From positions 74,462-138,461 of the forward strand of contig CBFIBQ010000004.1 in assembly GCA_965660875.1 (NCBI GenBank): DNA of 64,000 bases, given 5' to 3'. Positions 16,135 to 26,700 of the stretch are shown one piece after another. The notes under the pieces were generated by a model, which searched no databases, was not told the origin of the DNA, and saw only the letters and a program-made list of their open reading frames with translations. The DNA comes from UBA6770 sp965660875. Lineage in GTDB: Bacteria > Bacteroidota > Bacteroidia > Flavobacteriales_G > Salibacteraceae. Position numbers and translations under genes: made by a program. Position 1 is the first letter of the stretch; the number at the start of each line of letters is the position of its first letter.

Positions 16135-18453
16135 ATGCGTAATTCCATTTTTTTACTTTTCTTATTCAGTGCATTGGTTTCAAATGCACAATACTTGAAT
16201 ACAAAAAGTTATGGACGGTACGATTCAATCAAAGTTTCTGCATTTGGCCAAGAGTTCCGCTTTCCTTGGGCTGGCGGTCTAAATACCCCTCAATTTTCTG
16301 AAGGAGACTTTAACGGTGATGGTATCAAAGATTTGTTTGTTTTTGATAGAGATGGCGAGGTGGTGCGTACTTTTTTGAACGGAGGAACACCAGGTCAAAT
16401 TGACTACAACTATGAGCCAAGTTATGAAACAGCGTTTCCTATAATGTGGGATTATGCCATTTTGTACGATTACAATAAAGACGGTAAATCGGATGTTTTC
16501 ACCTCTTTCAATGGTGACTTTAAAGTATACGACAACAAATCATCAGGAAATACACCGGCTGATGCGTCTTACCAATTGAAACGATTTAAAAGCCCTTTTG
16601 ATTCCACACAAAAAGTTGACTTTCTGTCACATAAGCTTTTTTTAAGTGCCAATAATTTTTTGTACACCAATGTATTTAACGGAAACGACGATTACCCTGG
16701 TCTGGTAGATATTGATGATGATGGAGATATGGACATTTTAGCTTTTGGACTCAACTCCAATAGCGTTGGGTTCTACAAGAACATTTCTCAGGAAACCTAT
16801 GGTGTGCCAGATAGTTTAGACTTTCGCTTTATTACGGGTTGTTGGGGGCATTTTGCTGAAGATAACTTCTCGTTCAAGTTGTACTTTGGTAGCTGTAAGA
16901 ATAGTGGAAAATCCGTTACCCATGAGCGACCAATTACTTTTTCAACGGGCAGTAGACATGCTGGATCCACAATACTGATTCACGATTTTGATGCTAATGG
17001 GTTAAAAGATATTGTACTGGGTGATATTTCTTACAACAGGGTTTTACTAGCATTTAATAACGGCTCTAAGGCTGATGCAAATATGAATGCACAGGACACT
17101 GCTTTTCCGAGGTACGATAAGTTTGTTGATGTACAAAGTTTTCCCGCTACCTTTTATTTGGATGTAGATAACGACAGTTTAAAAGATTTCATAGCAGCAC
17201 CAAATGGTGTAGAATTATTTTCAAATATCAATCAGGTACACTTATATAAAAACACCAGACAAAACAATTTACCTAATCTAAACTTTCAAGGCAATGACTT
17301 TTTAGTGGAAGATATGATTGATTTAGGCTCAGATGCCCACCCACTGATTATAGATATTGACGGCGATAGTTTAAAGGATATCATCGCAGGCAGCAGAGGT
17401 GTTTTTTCCACTATTGGTGTTTACGAAAGTCGAATTGTGTATTATAAAAATGTAGGTACGCCAACTAACCCTTCCTATCAATTGGTAACAAGAGATTTCC
17501 TCCCTCTGCCGAATGGCGCAGATACCGGATTGTATCCTACTGCTGGCGACTTGGATAATGATGGGGATTTAGATTTGATAATGGGAACCGAACGTGGGAA
17601 CTTATATTATTACGAAAATGTAGCCAGTGCTCCAGGTGATTCCTGCGAATTTGTTCTAACTAACACTGGGTTTAGCTCAACTATTTTTGGAAAAAGTTTG
17701 AGGCCTTTTCTTTACGATGTAAACGGTGATGGTAAGTTGGACATAATTTGTGGAGACCAAACTGCTGAACTCACTTACTATGAAAATACAGGAACAACAA
17801 CTAACCCTAACTTCTCTCTGAGCGCTTCAACTGTTGGTTTTGGAGGTATAGCATCTAAAGACCTTCAAGGAAACGGATATTTGTCTCCTTTTATGGCTCG
17901 ATTGGATACGAATGGAGCCTACGATATTAATGGAAAAGAATATTTATTTGTCGGAACAGGAAACGGGTATTTGTATATAATTTCGGATATTGATGCCGCC
18001 AACCGAACCGTTTCTGCTATACTGGATAGCTTTTATGTGTATGCACGTAATGTATCCATTACAGGAAATGACCTTACAGGCGATGAAAAAATGGACATTG
18101 TTTTTGGTCACCGAACGGGTGGATTGTCTGTTTTATTAAAAGACGGCGGGAACATTATTGTTCAACCCCCAAAAGAAGACCCAAAAGACACAATTTCAGT
18201 AAAAGAAAGTGCTGTTGATACCAAATCGATTCAAGTGTTTCCGAACCCAACAAATAACACCTTTTCTGTTCAAGGGCTTTCAAAAGATCAACCGTCAATA
18301 GGTATTCTTTATAACGCACGGGGAGTGGAGCAATGGAAAAAAGCACTCAAAGAGGATGAGTTGTATTCCTTAGAAGAGTATTCCAACGGAGTGTATTTCT
18401 TGCGTGTAAGCAGTGCAGATAAGTCCAGCACCATAAAAATTGTAAAACATTAA
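16135..18453 (+). CDS. FG-GAP/VCBS-repeat surface protein with T9SS type A sorting domain
   Basis: About 772 residues from ATG 16135. A signal peptide (LLFLFSALVSNAQ) is followed by many FG-GAP/VCBS-like beta-propeller repeats, each with a calcium-type loop DxDxDGxxD (DFNGDGIKDLFVF, DIDDDGDMDILAF, DLDNDGDLDLIMG, DVNGDGKLDIICG). After a Pro/Lys linker, the C-terminus has VFPNPTNNTFSVQGL and ends VYFLRVSS...TIKIVKH, the type A sorting signal of the type IX secretion system. It is therefore exported to the cell surface, perhaps for adhesion; the ligand is unknown. It is unusually long for a single-propeller protein. Confidence 0.9.
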   Translation: MRNSIFLLFLFSALVSNAQYLNTKSYGRYDSIKVSAFGQEFRFPWAGGLNTPQFSEGDFNGDGIKDLFVFDRDGEVVRTFLNGGTPGQIDYNYEPSYETAFPIMWDYAILYDYNKDGKSDVFTSFNGDFKVYDNKSSGNTPADASYQLKRFKSPFDSTQKVDFLSHKLFLSANNFLYTNVFNGNDDYPGLVDIDDDGDMDILAFGLNSNSVGFYKNISQETYGVPDSLDFRFITGCWGHFAEDNFSFKLYFGSCKNSGKSVTHERPITFSTGSRHAGSTILIHDFDANGLKDIVLGDISYNRVLLAFNNGSKADANMNAQDTAFPRYDKFVDVQSFPATFYLDVDNDSLKDFIAAPNGVELFSNINQVHLYKNTRQNNLPNLNFQGNDFLVEDMIDLGSDAHPLIIDIDGDSLKDIIAGSRGVFSTIGVYESRIVYYKNVGTPTNPSYQLVTRDFLPLPNGADTGLYPTAGDLDNDGDLDLIMGTERGNLYYYENVASAPGDSCEFVLTNTGFSSTIFGKSLRPFLYDVNGDGKLDIICGDQTAELTYYENTGTTTNPNFSLSASTVGFGGIASKDLQGNGYLSPFMARLDTNGAYDINGKEYLFVGTGNGYLYIISDIDAANRTVSAILDSFYVYARNVSITGNDLTGDEKMDIVFGHRTGGLSVLLKDGGNIIVQPPKEDPKDTISVKESAVDTKSIQVFPNPTNNTFSVQGLSKDQPSIGILYNARGVEQWKKALKEDELYSLEEYSNGVYFLRVSSADKSSTIKIVKH

Positions 18454-18489
18454 CCCGCACCATTAAACCCCTTTCGGGACTTTCCTGTC

Positions 18490-18497
18490 TATGTTTG
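18490..18497 (+). promoter_or_regulatory. Promoter -7 element for DAHP synthase-chorismate mutase
   Basis: TATGTTTG, a TAnnTTTG match, 10 nt before the ATG at 18508, implying a very short leader. No clear -33. Confidence 0.4.
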
Positions 18498-18507
18498 TAG
18501 GCGAATT

Positions 18508-19596
18508 ATGGGGAAATTGAAAAAGAAGAGACCTTATTTAATCACAGGACCATGCAGTGCTGAGTCCGAAGAACAACTCTTAACGGTAGCAGGTGCATTA
18601 AAAGAGCTGCAACTTGTAGATATGTTGCGTGCTGGAGTATGGAAACCGCGTACCCGTCCGGGTAGTTTTGAAGGGTTAGGCGAGAAGGCTTTGCCATGGC
18701 TTGCAAACATCCAAAAAGAATTCTCACTGCCTGTGACCATAGAAGTTGCGAATGCGGTTCATGTTGAAAAAGCGCTCAAGCACGGCATTACAAACTTTTG
18801 GATTGGAGCCAGAACCACAGTAAACCCATTTTATGTTCAGGAAATTGCAGATGCATTAGAAGGGAGTGGCGCTTCTATTTTGGTAAAAAACCCCATTCAC
18901 CCAGACATCGACCTTTGGACAGGGGCTATTGAGCGTATTCAATCCGTTTGTGAAAACCAAACGGGAGCCATTCATAGAGGGTTTTCTACCTTTCAAAATT
19001 CGAAATATCGAAACATACCTAGGTGGGAAATTCCAATTGAATTGAAGCGTCGTTTTCCAGATATATTTATGATTTGCGATGTCAGTCACATCGCGGGACA
19101 GCGGAATTTAATAGAAGAAATCGCTCAAAAATCTATTGACCTAGGCATTCAGGGATTAATGGTAGAGACTCACCCAAATCCAGATGAAGCGCTGAGTGAT
19201 GCGCAGCAACAGATTACACCTAGAGTGTTGGAGGAAGTAATTGATGCCTTAATTTTTAAAACCAACAGCACAGGGAGCAAAGTTTTTATTGATTCATTGG
19301 AGGAGCTAAGGGCTCAAATCGACAAAATCGATGAGGATATTGTTGGTGCTGTTGCTTCCCGCTTGGCATTAACCGAAGAGATTGGCGCTTACAAAAAGGA
19401 AAACAACGTAACCGTTTTTCAGTTGGAGCGCTGGAAAGAAATAGTGGCTACAAGAACCGATACAGGGGAAAAGCTAAGCCTAAGCAAAACCTTTATACAC
19501 AAACTCTTTGAGGCCATTCACTCCGAATCTATTCGCATACAAACAGAAGTGATTGAACGTGAACTACCGAGCCAAACTCATGATTTTTCTGAATAA
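18508..19596 (+). CDS. aroG: Bifunctional DAHP synthase / chorismate mutase
   Basis: 362 residues. The N-terminal DAHP synthase domain (type I-beta, KDO8P-like) shows GPCSAESEEQ, MLRAGVWKPRTRPGSFEG, a WIGARTTVNPF segment and CDVSHIAG. It joins PEP and erythrose 4-phosphate to open the shikimate pathway. The C-terminal 90 residues from about 270 form an AroQ chorismate mutase helix bundle: LRAQIDKIDEDIV...RLALTEEIGAYKKE. This DAHPS-CM order is the normal Bacteroidota arrangement and allows prephenate-linked feedback. The 3' end overlaps the convergent hemD gene by 33 nt. Confidence 0.93.
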   Translation: MGKLKKKRPYLITGPCSAESEEQLLTVAGALKELQLVDMLRAGVWKPRTRPGSFEGLGEKALPWLANIQKEFSLPVTIEVANAVHVEKALKHGITNFWIGARTTVNPFYVQEIADALEGSGASILVKNPIHPDIDLWTGAIERIQSVCENQTGAIHRGFSTFQNSKYRNIPRWEIPIELKRRFPDIFMICDVSHIAGQRNLIEEIAQKSIDLGIQGLMVETHPNPDEALSDAQQQITPRVLEEVIDALIFKTNSTGSKVFIDSLEELRAQIDKIDEDIVGAVASRLALTEEIGAYKKENNVTVFQLERWKEIVATRTDTGEKLSLSKTFIHKLFEAIHSESIRIQTEVIERELPSQTHDFSE

Positions 19597-20235
19597 ATCA
19601 GTCTCTAGGTAGCCGTCTGATATAGTTGCTTCTAATCCGTGTGACTCAATTGATTTTCCAGTCTTTTCGCCAATAGCCAAACAAATGGTATCTGGTCTAA
19701 TTTCATGGTTTTCAACGTAGGCATCTACGTTGCTGGGACTTGTAAATAAAATCAAATCGAAGTCCGTAGGAGCTACCCAATTGTTTGGTAACGTATCGTA
19801 GAAAACCACTTCTTCAACTTTATCCGACTTTGCTTTTTTGCTTAAAGTACCTAAAGTTTGTTTACCGCAAGGGATTAATACAGTTTCTCCATTTACGATG
19901 GATAAAAAATCTTCTGATATTTCTTCTGTTTTTAAGCTACTTGAACCGGTATAATCGACGCGATTCGTCCATTTTTTAACTTCCTTAGATGTGCCCGTAC
20001 TCAATCCAGCAAACTTGTAATCGTCTTGATTCAAATCACTATAAGACTGAAAGAACAGCTTAGCACTTTTGGGTGAATTGAAAAATATCCAATCCGATTT
20101 TGGTAAGCTGGGGAGCGGTTCAACCGACTCCAACATAATTTGTGAAGAAGCGACAACATCAAACCCTTCTGCTAATAAACTACGCACTAACCAGCCACAT
20201 TCTATAGGCTCTCTTGTAATAAGAATACTTTTCAT
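19564..20235 (-). CDS. hemD: Uroporphyrinogen-III synthase
   Basis: 223 residues with the two-domain HemD shape: an N-terminal ILITREP start, SDWIFFNSPKSAKLFF (about 48-63), and a second-domain DLILFTSPSNVDAYVEN. The enzyme cyclises hydroxymethylbilane with D-ring inversion. HemD is poorly conserved, so much of the confidence comes from its position as the third gene after hemA and hemC on the same strand (5 nt after hemC). The last 33 nt overlap the 3' end of the convergent DAHP synthase gene. Confidence 0.85.
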   Translation of the reverse strand: MKSILITREPIECGWLVRSLLAEGFDVVASSQIMLESVEPLPSLPKSDWIFFNSPKSAKLFFQSYSDLNQDDYKFAGLSTGTSKEVKKWTNRVDYTGSSSLKTEEISEDFLSIVNGETVLIPCGKQTLGTLSKKAKSDKVEEVVFYDTLPNNWVAPTDFDLILFTSPSNVDAYVENHEIRPDTICLAIGEKTGKSIESHGLEATISDGYLETDLFRKIMSLAR

Positions 20236-20240
20236 GGCGG

Positions 20241-21125
20241 CTAAATTAAATTATTCAAAACTTTTTGAACCAATTTATCGGGATTAGAATCGGAAAAATG
20301 ATGATTTTGTGGATGATCGTTAACAGTTTTTGCGAAAGAGACCCATACTTGGTATTCAGCACCGACCTTTTCTGCGTACGCTCCAAGTGGTAATTGACAG
20401 CCGCCGTTACATCCTTTGAGAATACTCCGTTCAATTTGGATACACTGGGCAACATTGGCGTCGTTTAATTCGCTTAGTATTTGAGTCAACTCTTTGTCGC
20501 TTTCCCTTACTTGAAGTCCAAGTACGCCTTGGGCTGGAGCAGGAATAAACTCCTTGATATTCATTTCAAATGTTTCTAAATCCGATACATCTAACTTCAA
20601 CCGATCCAGGCCAGCTCGTGCTAAAATAATGGCGTCAAAATCGCCTGAACGCAATTTATTGATTCGGGTGGGAACGTTTCCACGAATGTCTTTTAGTTCA
20701 ATGTCGGGTCGGGCTTGTTTGAGTTGTACTTTTCTGCGGGCCGAGCTGGTTCCGACGATTGCATTTTCTTTTAGATTGAATGCTCCAGGACCAGTTTTGT
20801 CTTTTCTAATTAACAATATATCAGCTGGATTTGCTCTGTGGCTTACCGCTGCAATGTGCAGCCCTGCGGGTTGCGTGGTTTCTAAATCTTTGTGCGAATG
20901 AACTGCCAAGTCAACATTTTCTGACAGGAGCTGCTCTTCAATTTCTTTGGTAAAAAACCCCTTGCCTTCAATTTTATCGAAACTGAGATGCTGTATTTTA
21001 TCCCCTTTGGTTTTGATAATTTTAATCTCGACTTCATGGCCAAGCTTTTCCAATTCAGATTGAACAAAATTTGCTTGCCATAAGGCTAAATCACTTCCTC
21101 TAGACCCAATTTTTATGAATGCCAT
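20241..21125 (-). CDS. hemC: Hydroxymethylbilane synthase (porphobilinogen deaminase)
   Basis: 294 residues, typical. The N-terminus GSRGSDLALWQANFV, the catalytic-Asp segment DLAVHSHKDLE, the substrate-binding GTSSARRKVQLKQARPD, and the dipyrromethane cofactor Cys in LKGCNGGCQLPLGAYA are all present. It polymerises four porphobilinogen molecules. It lies 13 nt after hemA and 5 nt before hemD in a hemACD operon. Confidence 0.96.
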   Translation of the reverse strand: MAFIKIGSRGSDLALWQANFVQSELEKLGHEVEIKIIKTKGDKIQHLSFDKIEGKGFFTKEIEEQLLSENVDLAVHSHKDLETTQPAGLHIAAVSHRANPADILLIRKDKTGPGAFNLKENAIVGTSSARRKVQLKQARPDIELKDIRGNVPTRINKLRSGDFDAIILARAGLDRLKLDVSDLETFEMNIKEFIPAPAQGVLGLQVRESDKELTQILSELNDANVAQCIQIERSILKGCNGGCQLPLGAYAEKVGAEYQVWVSFAKTVNDHPQNHHFSDSNPDKLVQKVLNNLI

Positions 21126-21138
21126 AAATTGTTTTGAA

Positions 21139-22365
21139 TTATCGAACTTCTTCTTTGAGCAGAATTTCTTTTGCTAGGAGCATAGGGGTACTCATGTATT
21201 TTTTCTCGAGGTATCCAACCACTTTATCCAATACTTCTTTTGACGTATTGTCCAGCCCCTCAAGTTCATGAACAAAAACCTCCTCAAGCGCTTTGCGTTT
21301 TATTTCTTTAATCTGCTCGGGAACTTTGCGCATGGCTAACTCTACCTGTCTTGTTTTGTAATCGTGGGTAAACTCATTCAGTTGAGCCTTGATAATTTCT
21401 TCACAATGAGAAAGGTGTTGTTTTCTTTTTTCCAGATTTTCTGCTGCAATCTCGCTTAACCCTTCTACGGAAATGTAATCAAGCGGTGCTTTATTGAGCA
21501 CTTCTTTGGAAACATCGTTGGGCACCGCCAAGTCCACGATCACTTTTGGGTCGTTAGTGGGGTTAATTCCGTTGTACGTTTTCGTTGTGATAATAGAGTC
21601 TTCTGAGCCTGTGCAAGTTAATAAGACATCAAAATCTACGGGTGCACTGCCGAACTGCTCCAATGGAAGCGCCTTTCCGTTCACCAATTGCGCCAGTTGG
21701 ATTGCCTTGGATTCCGTTCGATTATAAATGATGAAATTTTTAGCGCCGTGTTTGGCCATTTTTTTCACCAATGCCGTATTTGTTTTACCCGCTCCAACTA
21801 CGAGTACGCGGGCACTGGACACATCTACACTCGCCTCTAATTTTTTGTACGCAAGGTTTACCACAGATATTGGATTATTCGTAATCTCAGTTTCTGTGTA
21901 TATAAGCTTGGCTGTAGCAACGGTTTTTTGCATCAATATGCGCATAAAATCTCCATTCAAGCCATTGGATTTGCACAATTGGTAAGCGTTACGCATTTGC
22001 CCTAGGATTTCTCGTTCACCAATAACCAATGAATCCAGTGAACTGGCCACTTTAAACCAATGATAAACCGCTTCTAAATGCGAATAAACATATGCTTGAC
22101 TTGTTGCGAGCTCAATAGTTTCTACTGAAAAGCGCAGATACACCGTTTCAAGAATTTTACGCAAGCGTTCTTGGGTTAGATTTTTTCCCGTGCGAATAAG
22201 TAGCTCTACACGATTGCAGGTCGTTAAAAAGATGAGTTCTTCAACGCCTAAATTCATTAGAGGTGCTAAGCGATCTTTCTGGGCTTCCTCAGCAATGTGG
22301 AAGTCTCCCAGCCGATCAATGCCTATGTTTTTGTGCGTAAACGCTATGGCGTGTAAAGATTCCAA
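21139..22365 (-). CDS. hemA: Glutamyl-tRNA reductase
   Basis: Reduces Glu-tRNA(Glu) to glutamate-1-semialdehyde, committing carbon to tetrapyrroles. The active-site Cys is in TTCNRVEL. The helix ASSLDSLVIGEREILGQ and the NADPH-binding segment RVLVVGAGKTN are also clear. The frame runs to an ATG at 22446, but its first 27 residues do not resemble HemA. The conserved LHAIAFTHKNI start favours TTG 22365, giving 408 residues; an ATG at 22428 is a third option. A palindrome lies 23-39 nt upstream of the TTG. First gene of hemA-hemC-hemD. Confidence 0.92.
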   Translation of the reverse strand: MESLHAIAFTHKNIGIDRLGDFHIAEEAQKDRLAPLMNLGVEELIFLTTCNRVELLIRTGKNLTQERLRKILETVYLRFSVETIELATSQAYVYSHLEAVYHWFKVASSLDSLVIGEREILGQMRNAYQLCKSNGLNGDFMRILMQKTVATAKLIYTETEITNNPISVVNLAYKKLEASVDVSSARVLVVGAGKTNTALVKKMAKHGAKNFIIYNRTESKAIQLAQLVNGKALPLEQFGSAPVDFDVLLTCTGSEDSIITTKTYNGINPTNDPKVIVDLAVPNDVSKEVLNKAPLDYISVEGLSEIAAENLEKRKQHLSHCEEIIKAQLNEFTHDYKTRQVELAMRKVPEQIKEIKRKALEEVFVHELEGLDNTSKEVLDKVVGYLEKKYMSTPMLLAKEILLKEEVR

Positions 22366-22387
22366 AAAATTCGCTCTTAAAAATAGT

Positions 22388-22404
22388 TGCAATACAAAAT
22401 TGCA
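22388..22404. promoter_or_regulatory. Palindrome TGCAA-N7-TTGCA upstream of hemA
   Basis: Perfect 5-bp arms spaced by 7 nt, 23-39 nt upstream of the preferred hemA start. It has the size of a dimeric regulator's operator. The factor is unknown, and chance occurrence in AT-rich DNA cannot be excluded. Confidence 0.3.
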
Positions 22405-22585
22405 GTAGGGCTTGTAGAGTAATGTCATGACTTTGTCATAATTCACTATTCAGAACCAGTCTAAATAAACATGAGTATTCCAGTAACCGATGGAAGAAAC
22501 AATGCGAACTTTCCTTATATTCGTAAGTTCAATTTGAATGTAAGGCCTAATAATTAGGTGGATTTTAAACTATAAAAGTGAAATT

Positions 22586-23419
22586 ATGAAAAAAGTAATG
22601 TTTTTAATGCTGGCTGGTTCGCTAGTATTTACTGGATGTAAAAAAGAAGGTTGTACCAATGAGGCGGCTACTAATTATGATGCCGATGCAAAAGAGGACG
22701 ACGGCTCTTGTATTTTACCAGTGGTTAAGCCTGCTGCAGATACCGAAGCACCCAAAGTTGCAATTACAAAACCTACTGCGAGTGCAAAATTGAACGCAGG
22801 TGATGCTATGGATATAATGGCAACCGTAACGGATAATGTTGGTGCAACCACTTGGACGTATACCGTGAAAGATGCTGCTGGAGCTTCAAAAGCTACCGAA
22901 ACTGCAAGTTTAGGCGGAACAGCAAGCGAAAGTGCAAGTGCTAGTGTTACCACGGGATCGGATTGGGCTGCTGGAACTTACAGCGTAGTGATAACGGCTG
23001 GAGACGCTGCTGGAAACACCAGTGCAGAAGCAACGGTTTCCTTTGAAATAGAAACGGTACAATCTAAAGATACAGAAAAGCCAACGATTACTGCCCCAGT
23101 GAAGAAGTTTCCGGTTACTGGTTTCGAACTGAGAACTCGTCCTTCTAATAGTGCTGGTGGTAAATGGGATTTTAAAGTTGATGATAATGTGGAGTTGGCT
23201 TCAGTAAAAGTTTACTTGTGGAACAAAACTACCGATATGGCTATTGATAGTTTGATTGAGACAGGTATTGGTGATGTTACTTGGTCAAAAGGTAGTTATA
23301 ACTTAAAGCATTCTTCAAATGAAGTGGGAGATAAGGCCATATTAAAAATAATGGCTACAGATGCTGCAGGTAACGAAGCGGAATACACAGGTACTCAGGA
23401 GTACACTTTGTCTTTATAG
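22586..23419 (+). CDS. Secreted lipoprotein with CT-DGSC motif and two Ig-like domains
   Basis: 277 residues. The signal peptide ends at a lipobox, VFTGC (about Cys18). It is followed by CTNEAATNYDADAKEDDGSC, a short disulfide-bounded Ca-loop-like motif often repeated in surface proteins of marine Bacteroidota. Two Ig/Big-like segments follow: about 50-155, starting DTEAPKVAITKPT and ending with AGDAAGNTSAEATVSFE, and 160-277, starting DTEKPTITAP and ending ATDAAGNEAEYTG. The middle is Ala/Ser/Thr-rich. Probably an outer-membrane-attached surface protein; binding partner unknown. A strong terminator follows at once. Confidence 0.75.
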   Translation: MKKVMFLMLAGSLVFTGCKKEGCTNEAATNYDADAKEDDGSCILPVVKPAADTEAPKVAITKPTASAKLNAGDAMDIMATVTDNVGATTWTYTVKDAAGASKATETASLGGTASESASASVTTGSDWAAGTYSVVITAGDAAGNTSAEATVSFEIETVQSKDTEKPTITAPVKKFPVTGFELRTRPSNSAGGKWDFKVDDNVELASVKVYLWNKTTDMAIDSLIETGIGDVTWSKGSYNLKHSSNEVGDKAILKIMATDAAGNEAEYTGTQEYTLSL

Positions 23420-23439
23420 TATATGGCATATAAATAACA

Positions 23440-23469
23440 AAACCACCTCAATCGAGGTGGTTTTTTTTT
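23440..23469 (+). terminator. Rho-independent terminator after the Ig-like lipoprotein gene
   Basis: A 9-bp stem AACCACCTC/GAGGTGGTT, a 4-nt loop, and nine T residues, starting 20 nt after the stop codon. Confidence 0.92.
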
Positions 23470-23508
23470 GCTCCATATTGAACTTTGTTCAGGTTAAGGT
23501 TTATGCAT

Positions 23509-23545
23509 AAAAAAACCCTCAACTCAAATGAATGAATCAAGGGTT
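23509..23545 (-). terminator. Terminator of tRNA-Gln
   Basis: On the minus strand, AACCCTTGATTCA pairs with TGAGTTGAGGGTT (13 bp with several wobbles) around a 6-nt loop and runs into T7. It lies 11 nt beyond the tRNA 3' end. Confidence 0.75.
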
Positions 23546-23555
23546 AAAAAAAAAG

Positions 23556-23628
23556 TTGTCCCACTAGGGCTCGAACCTAGACTCTTCTGGACCAAAACCA
23601 GACGTGTTGCCAGTTACACCATGGGACA
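23556..23628 (-). tRNA. tRNA-Gln (TTG)
   Basis: A 73-nt minus-strand cloverleaf: acceptor TGTCCCA/TGGGACA, D-arm with GGTGTAACTGGCAACAC, anticodon stem TCTGG/CCAGA around loop TTTTGGT (anticodon TTG), and T-arm CTAGG-TTCGAGC-CCTAG. The U1-A72 acceptor pair is usual for tRNA-Gln. CCA is not encoded. Confidence 0.95.
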
Positions 23629-23656
23629 AGAACAAATGCTTAGCTTTTAAGCGCGG

Positions 23657-23686
23657 CAAAACTAAAAAAATTTGAAGTAAAACAAA
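23657..23686 (-). promoter_or_regulatory. Promoter of tRNA-Gln
   Basis: On the minus strand, TTTG (23683-23686), an 18-nt spacer and TAGTTTTG (23657-23664), about 30 nt upstream of the tRNA. Confidence 0.6.
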
Positions 23687-23731
23687 GATTTTAATTCTAC
23701 TACTACACTTTATTTAAATTCGCAGCAAATT

Positions 23732-26700
23732 ATGAATGAGATGAACTTTAAAAAGTTAGATATTATAGGCGGATGGATTGCCTTTGCAATTGCCACATTT
23801 ACCTACGTTTCCACAATGGAGCCTACAGTTAGTTTTTGGGACTGTGGTGAATTTATTGCCTGCGCTTACAAACTTCAAGTGGGTCACCCTCCTGGTGCGC
23901 CGTTATTTTTAATGATAGGTAGATTTTTCTCTATGTGGACGGCTCCTGAGCAGGCAGCATATATGGTGAATTTGATATCGGCGCTATCTTCTTCATTTAC
24001 AATTTTATTCTTGTTTTGGACCATTTCCGCCTTAGGCAGAAAACTATTGAACCGAAACGGTTCGGAATGGAATACCGGTAAAACAGTTGCGGTGGTTGGA
24101 AGTGCAATGGTTGGAGCATTAGCTTACACTTTTAGCGATACGTTTTGGTTTTCAGCGGTTGAGGCAGAAGTTTATGCCATGTCTTCATTATTTACAGCGA
24201 TAGTTTTTTGGGCCATTTTAAGATGGGAGCGCGTTTCTGATCAAGCAGGCTCGGACCGTTGGTTGGTCTTTATTGCTTATTTGATGGGCCTCTCAATTGG
24301 GGTTCACTTATTGAACTTATTGGCCATTCCTGCCATTGCATTTGTAGTTTATTTCAAAAAATTCAAACCAACCTTAAAAGGCATCGGAGTAACTGCTGCA
24401 GCTTCAGTACTCATCTTAGGTTTTGTACAAAAGGGAGTAATACCAGGTATCGTAAGTATGTCGGGAAAATTTGAATTGTTGTTTGTGAACAGTTTTGGAC
24501 TGCCCTTTCATACCGGTGCATTTATTCATGTGATTATTCTTATTGCTGCAGTAGTTTACGCTATACTATTGACGCACCAAACGGGCGACCGCAAGTGGAA
24601 GTTTATGGGGCTATTGGTTTTAATTAGTTTACTAGTTGCTTCTTTCTCTACCTTGGGGATTGTTACTGCTGGAGTAATCATTGGAATTTTCTTGCTGGTT
24701 CCAAATGTACCTGACCGAGTGATTAATACGGGCTTATTGTGTCTATCGGTTATTCTTATTGGTTATTCTTCCTACACTATGATATTGGTTCGTTCCAATG
24801 CAAACCCGCCAATGGATGAGAATAATCCAGAAAATATGTTTTCCTTGTTGAGCTATTTAAATCGTGAGCAATATGGTTCACAACCAATAGCTTATGGGCA
24901 ATACTTCAACACTCCGTTAGACAATAAGGACCCATATACGGATGGCAACCCTACGTATTTCCAAGAATTTTCTAAAGGTGAATATGTAAAAGGAAGTCAC
25001 CATAAAAATACGCAACCAAATTATGCTTCAGAATTTATGACTGTATTCCCAAGAATGTGGAGCCAAGAGGCACGACATATCAAAGCGTACAAATCTTGGT
25101 CCGACTTTAAAGGAAAGCCGATGCGCTACAAGGTGTACGGTGGAAAAATGGAGACGATTTACAAACCGACCTTCGCCGAAAACATGCGTTTCTTTTTCTC
25201 TCATCAAGTAAATTGGATGTACTGGCGTTATTTTCTTTGGAATTTTGCTGGTCGACAAAACGATGTTCAAGGACATGGAGAAATTGTTGACGGGAACTGG
25301 CTCAGTGGCATCAATTTTATTGACAGTATATTCCTGGGTGATCAGTCTAACTTGCCGCCAAGTATTGGTGAGCACAAGGCGAGAAATACCTTCTTTTTCT
25401 TGCCGCTGATTTTAGGGTTAATTGGTATTTTCTTTCAATTTAATGCCTCAAAGCGAGACTTTGCAATAGTCACCATGTTGTTTTTCTTTACAGGATTGGC
25501 GATTATTATTTATTTGAATCAATACCCCTTTCAGCCTAGAGAACGAGATTATGCTTATGCAGGTTCGTTTTATGCATTTACCATATGGATTGGCCTAGGA
25601 GTGCTGGGTATTATCGATGCCTTGACCCAAAAGGTTAAAATGAATCAGGTTGTGGCCGGCGGTTTGGCAACGGTAATCTGTTTGACTGCTGTGCCCGGTT
25701 TAATGGCAAAAGAGGGTTGGGATGATCACAATCGATCGAACCGATACACTGCTCTTGACTTTGCAAAAATGTATTTGGATTCGTGTGATAAAAACGCAGT
25801 ACTGTTCACAAACGGAGATAACGATACCTTCCCCTTATGGTATGCTCAAGAGGTAGAAGGGTATCGCACCGATGTACGCGTTATAAACTTATCCTTATTA
25901 AACACGGACTGGTATATAGATCAAATGAGTCGTGCAGCTTACGATAGTGAGCCTACTCCATTTTCGTTAAAACCGCATCAATACCGTCAGGGTACACGGG
26001 ATTACATACCTGTAATTGACAGAAATAAAGATGGTAAATACATTGACGTTAAAAAGATTGTAGACTTCTTCTCAGACGACAAGAATCAAGCGTCTATGGG
26101 TAATAACCGAAAAATGAATTACTCGCCCACTAAGTTGTACAGTTTAAGTATAGATTCTGCAAAAGTGGTGGCTAATGGAACGGTACCCAAAGAAAAAGTA
26201 AACGAAGTTCTGCCAGAAATTCAGTGGAAAATCAATAAAAATTATCTTTTGAAGAAGGATATTTTGATGTTGGATTTATTGGCAAATTTTAATTGGGACA
26301 GGCCTATTTATTTTGCCATTACTACTGGTAACGATGCCTACATTGGTCTTAAAGGTCATTTTCAATTGGAAGGGCTTACGTATCGATTGGTTCCGTTTAA
26401 GGGAACCAGTCCTGACGGTCAAACGGGCTATGTGAATGCTGATATTATGTACGACAACCTTATGAACAAATTCAGCTACGGTAACGTGAAAGAAGATGGG
26501 GTTTATGTGGATCACAACATTTTAAGAATGTGTATGAACTTGCGGAACAATTTTGCGCGTTGTGCAGAAGCTATGCTTCAAAAGAATGATATTGAGCGTG
26601 CAGAGAAGCTGTTGGATAAGGCGGTTCTTGAGATGCCTGATCATCAAGTGCCCTTTAACTACTTTATGTTGCCTTTAATTGAGTTGTATTACAAGTTGGG

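Noticed and set aside
23440..23555. tRNA-Gln as a third tRNA/GIY-YIG locus
   Set aside because: Only a normal terminator lies on its 3' side; no nuclease gene or tRNA-end repeat.
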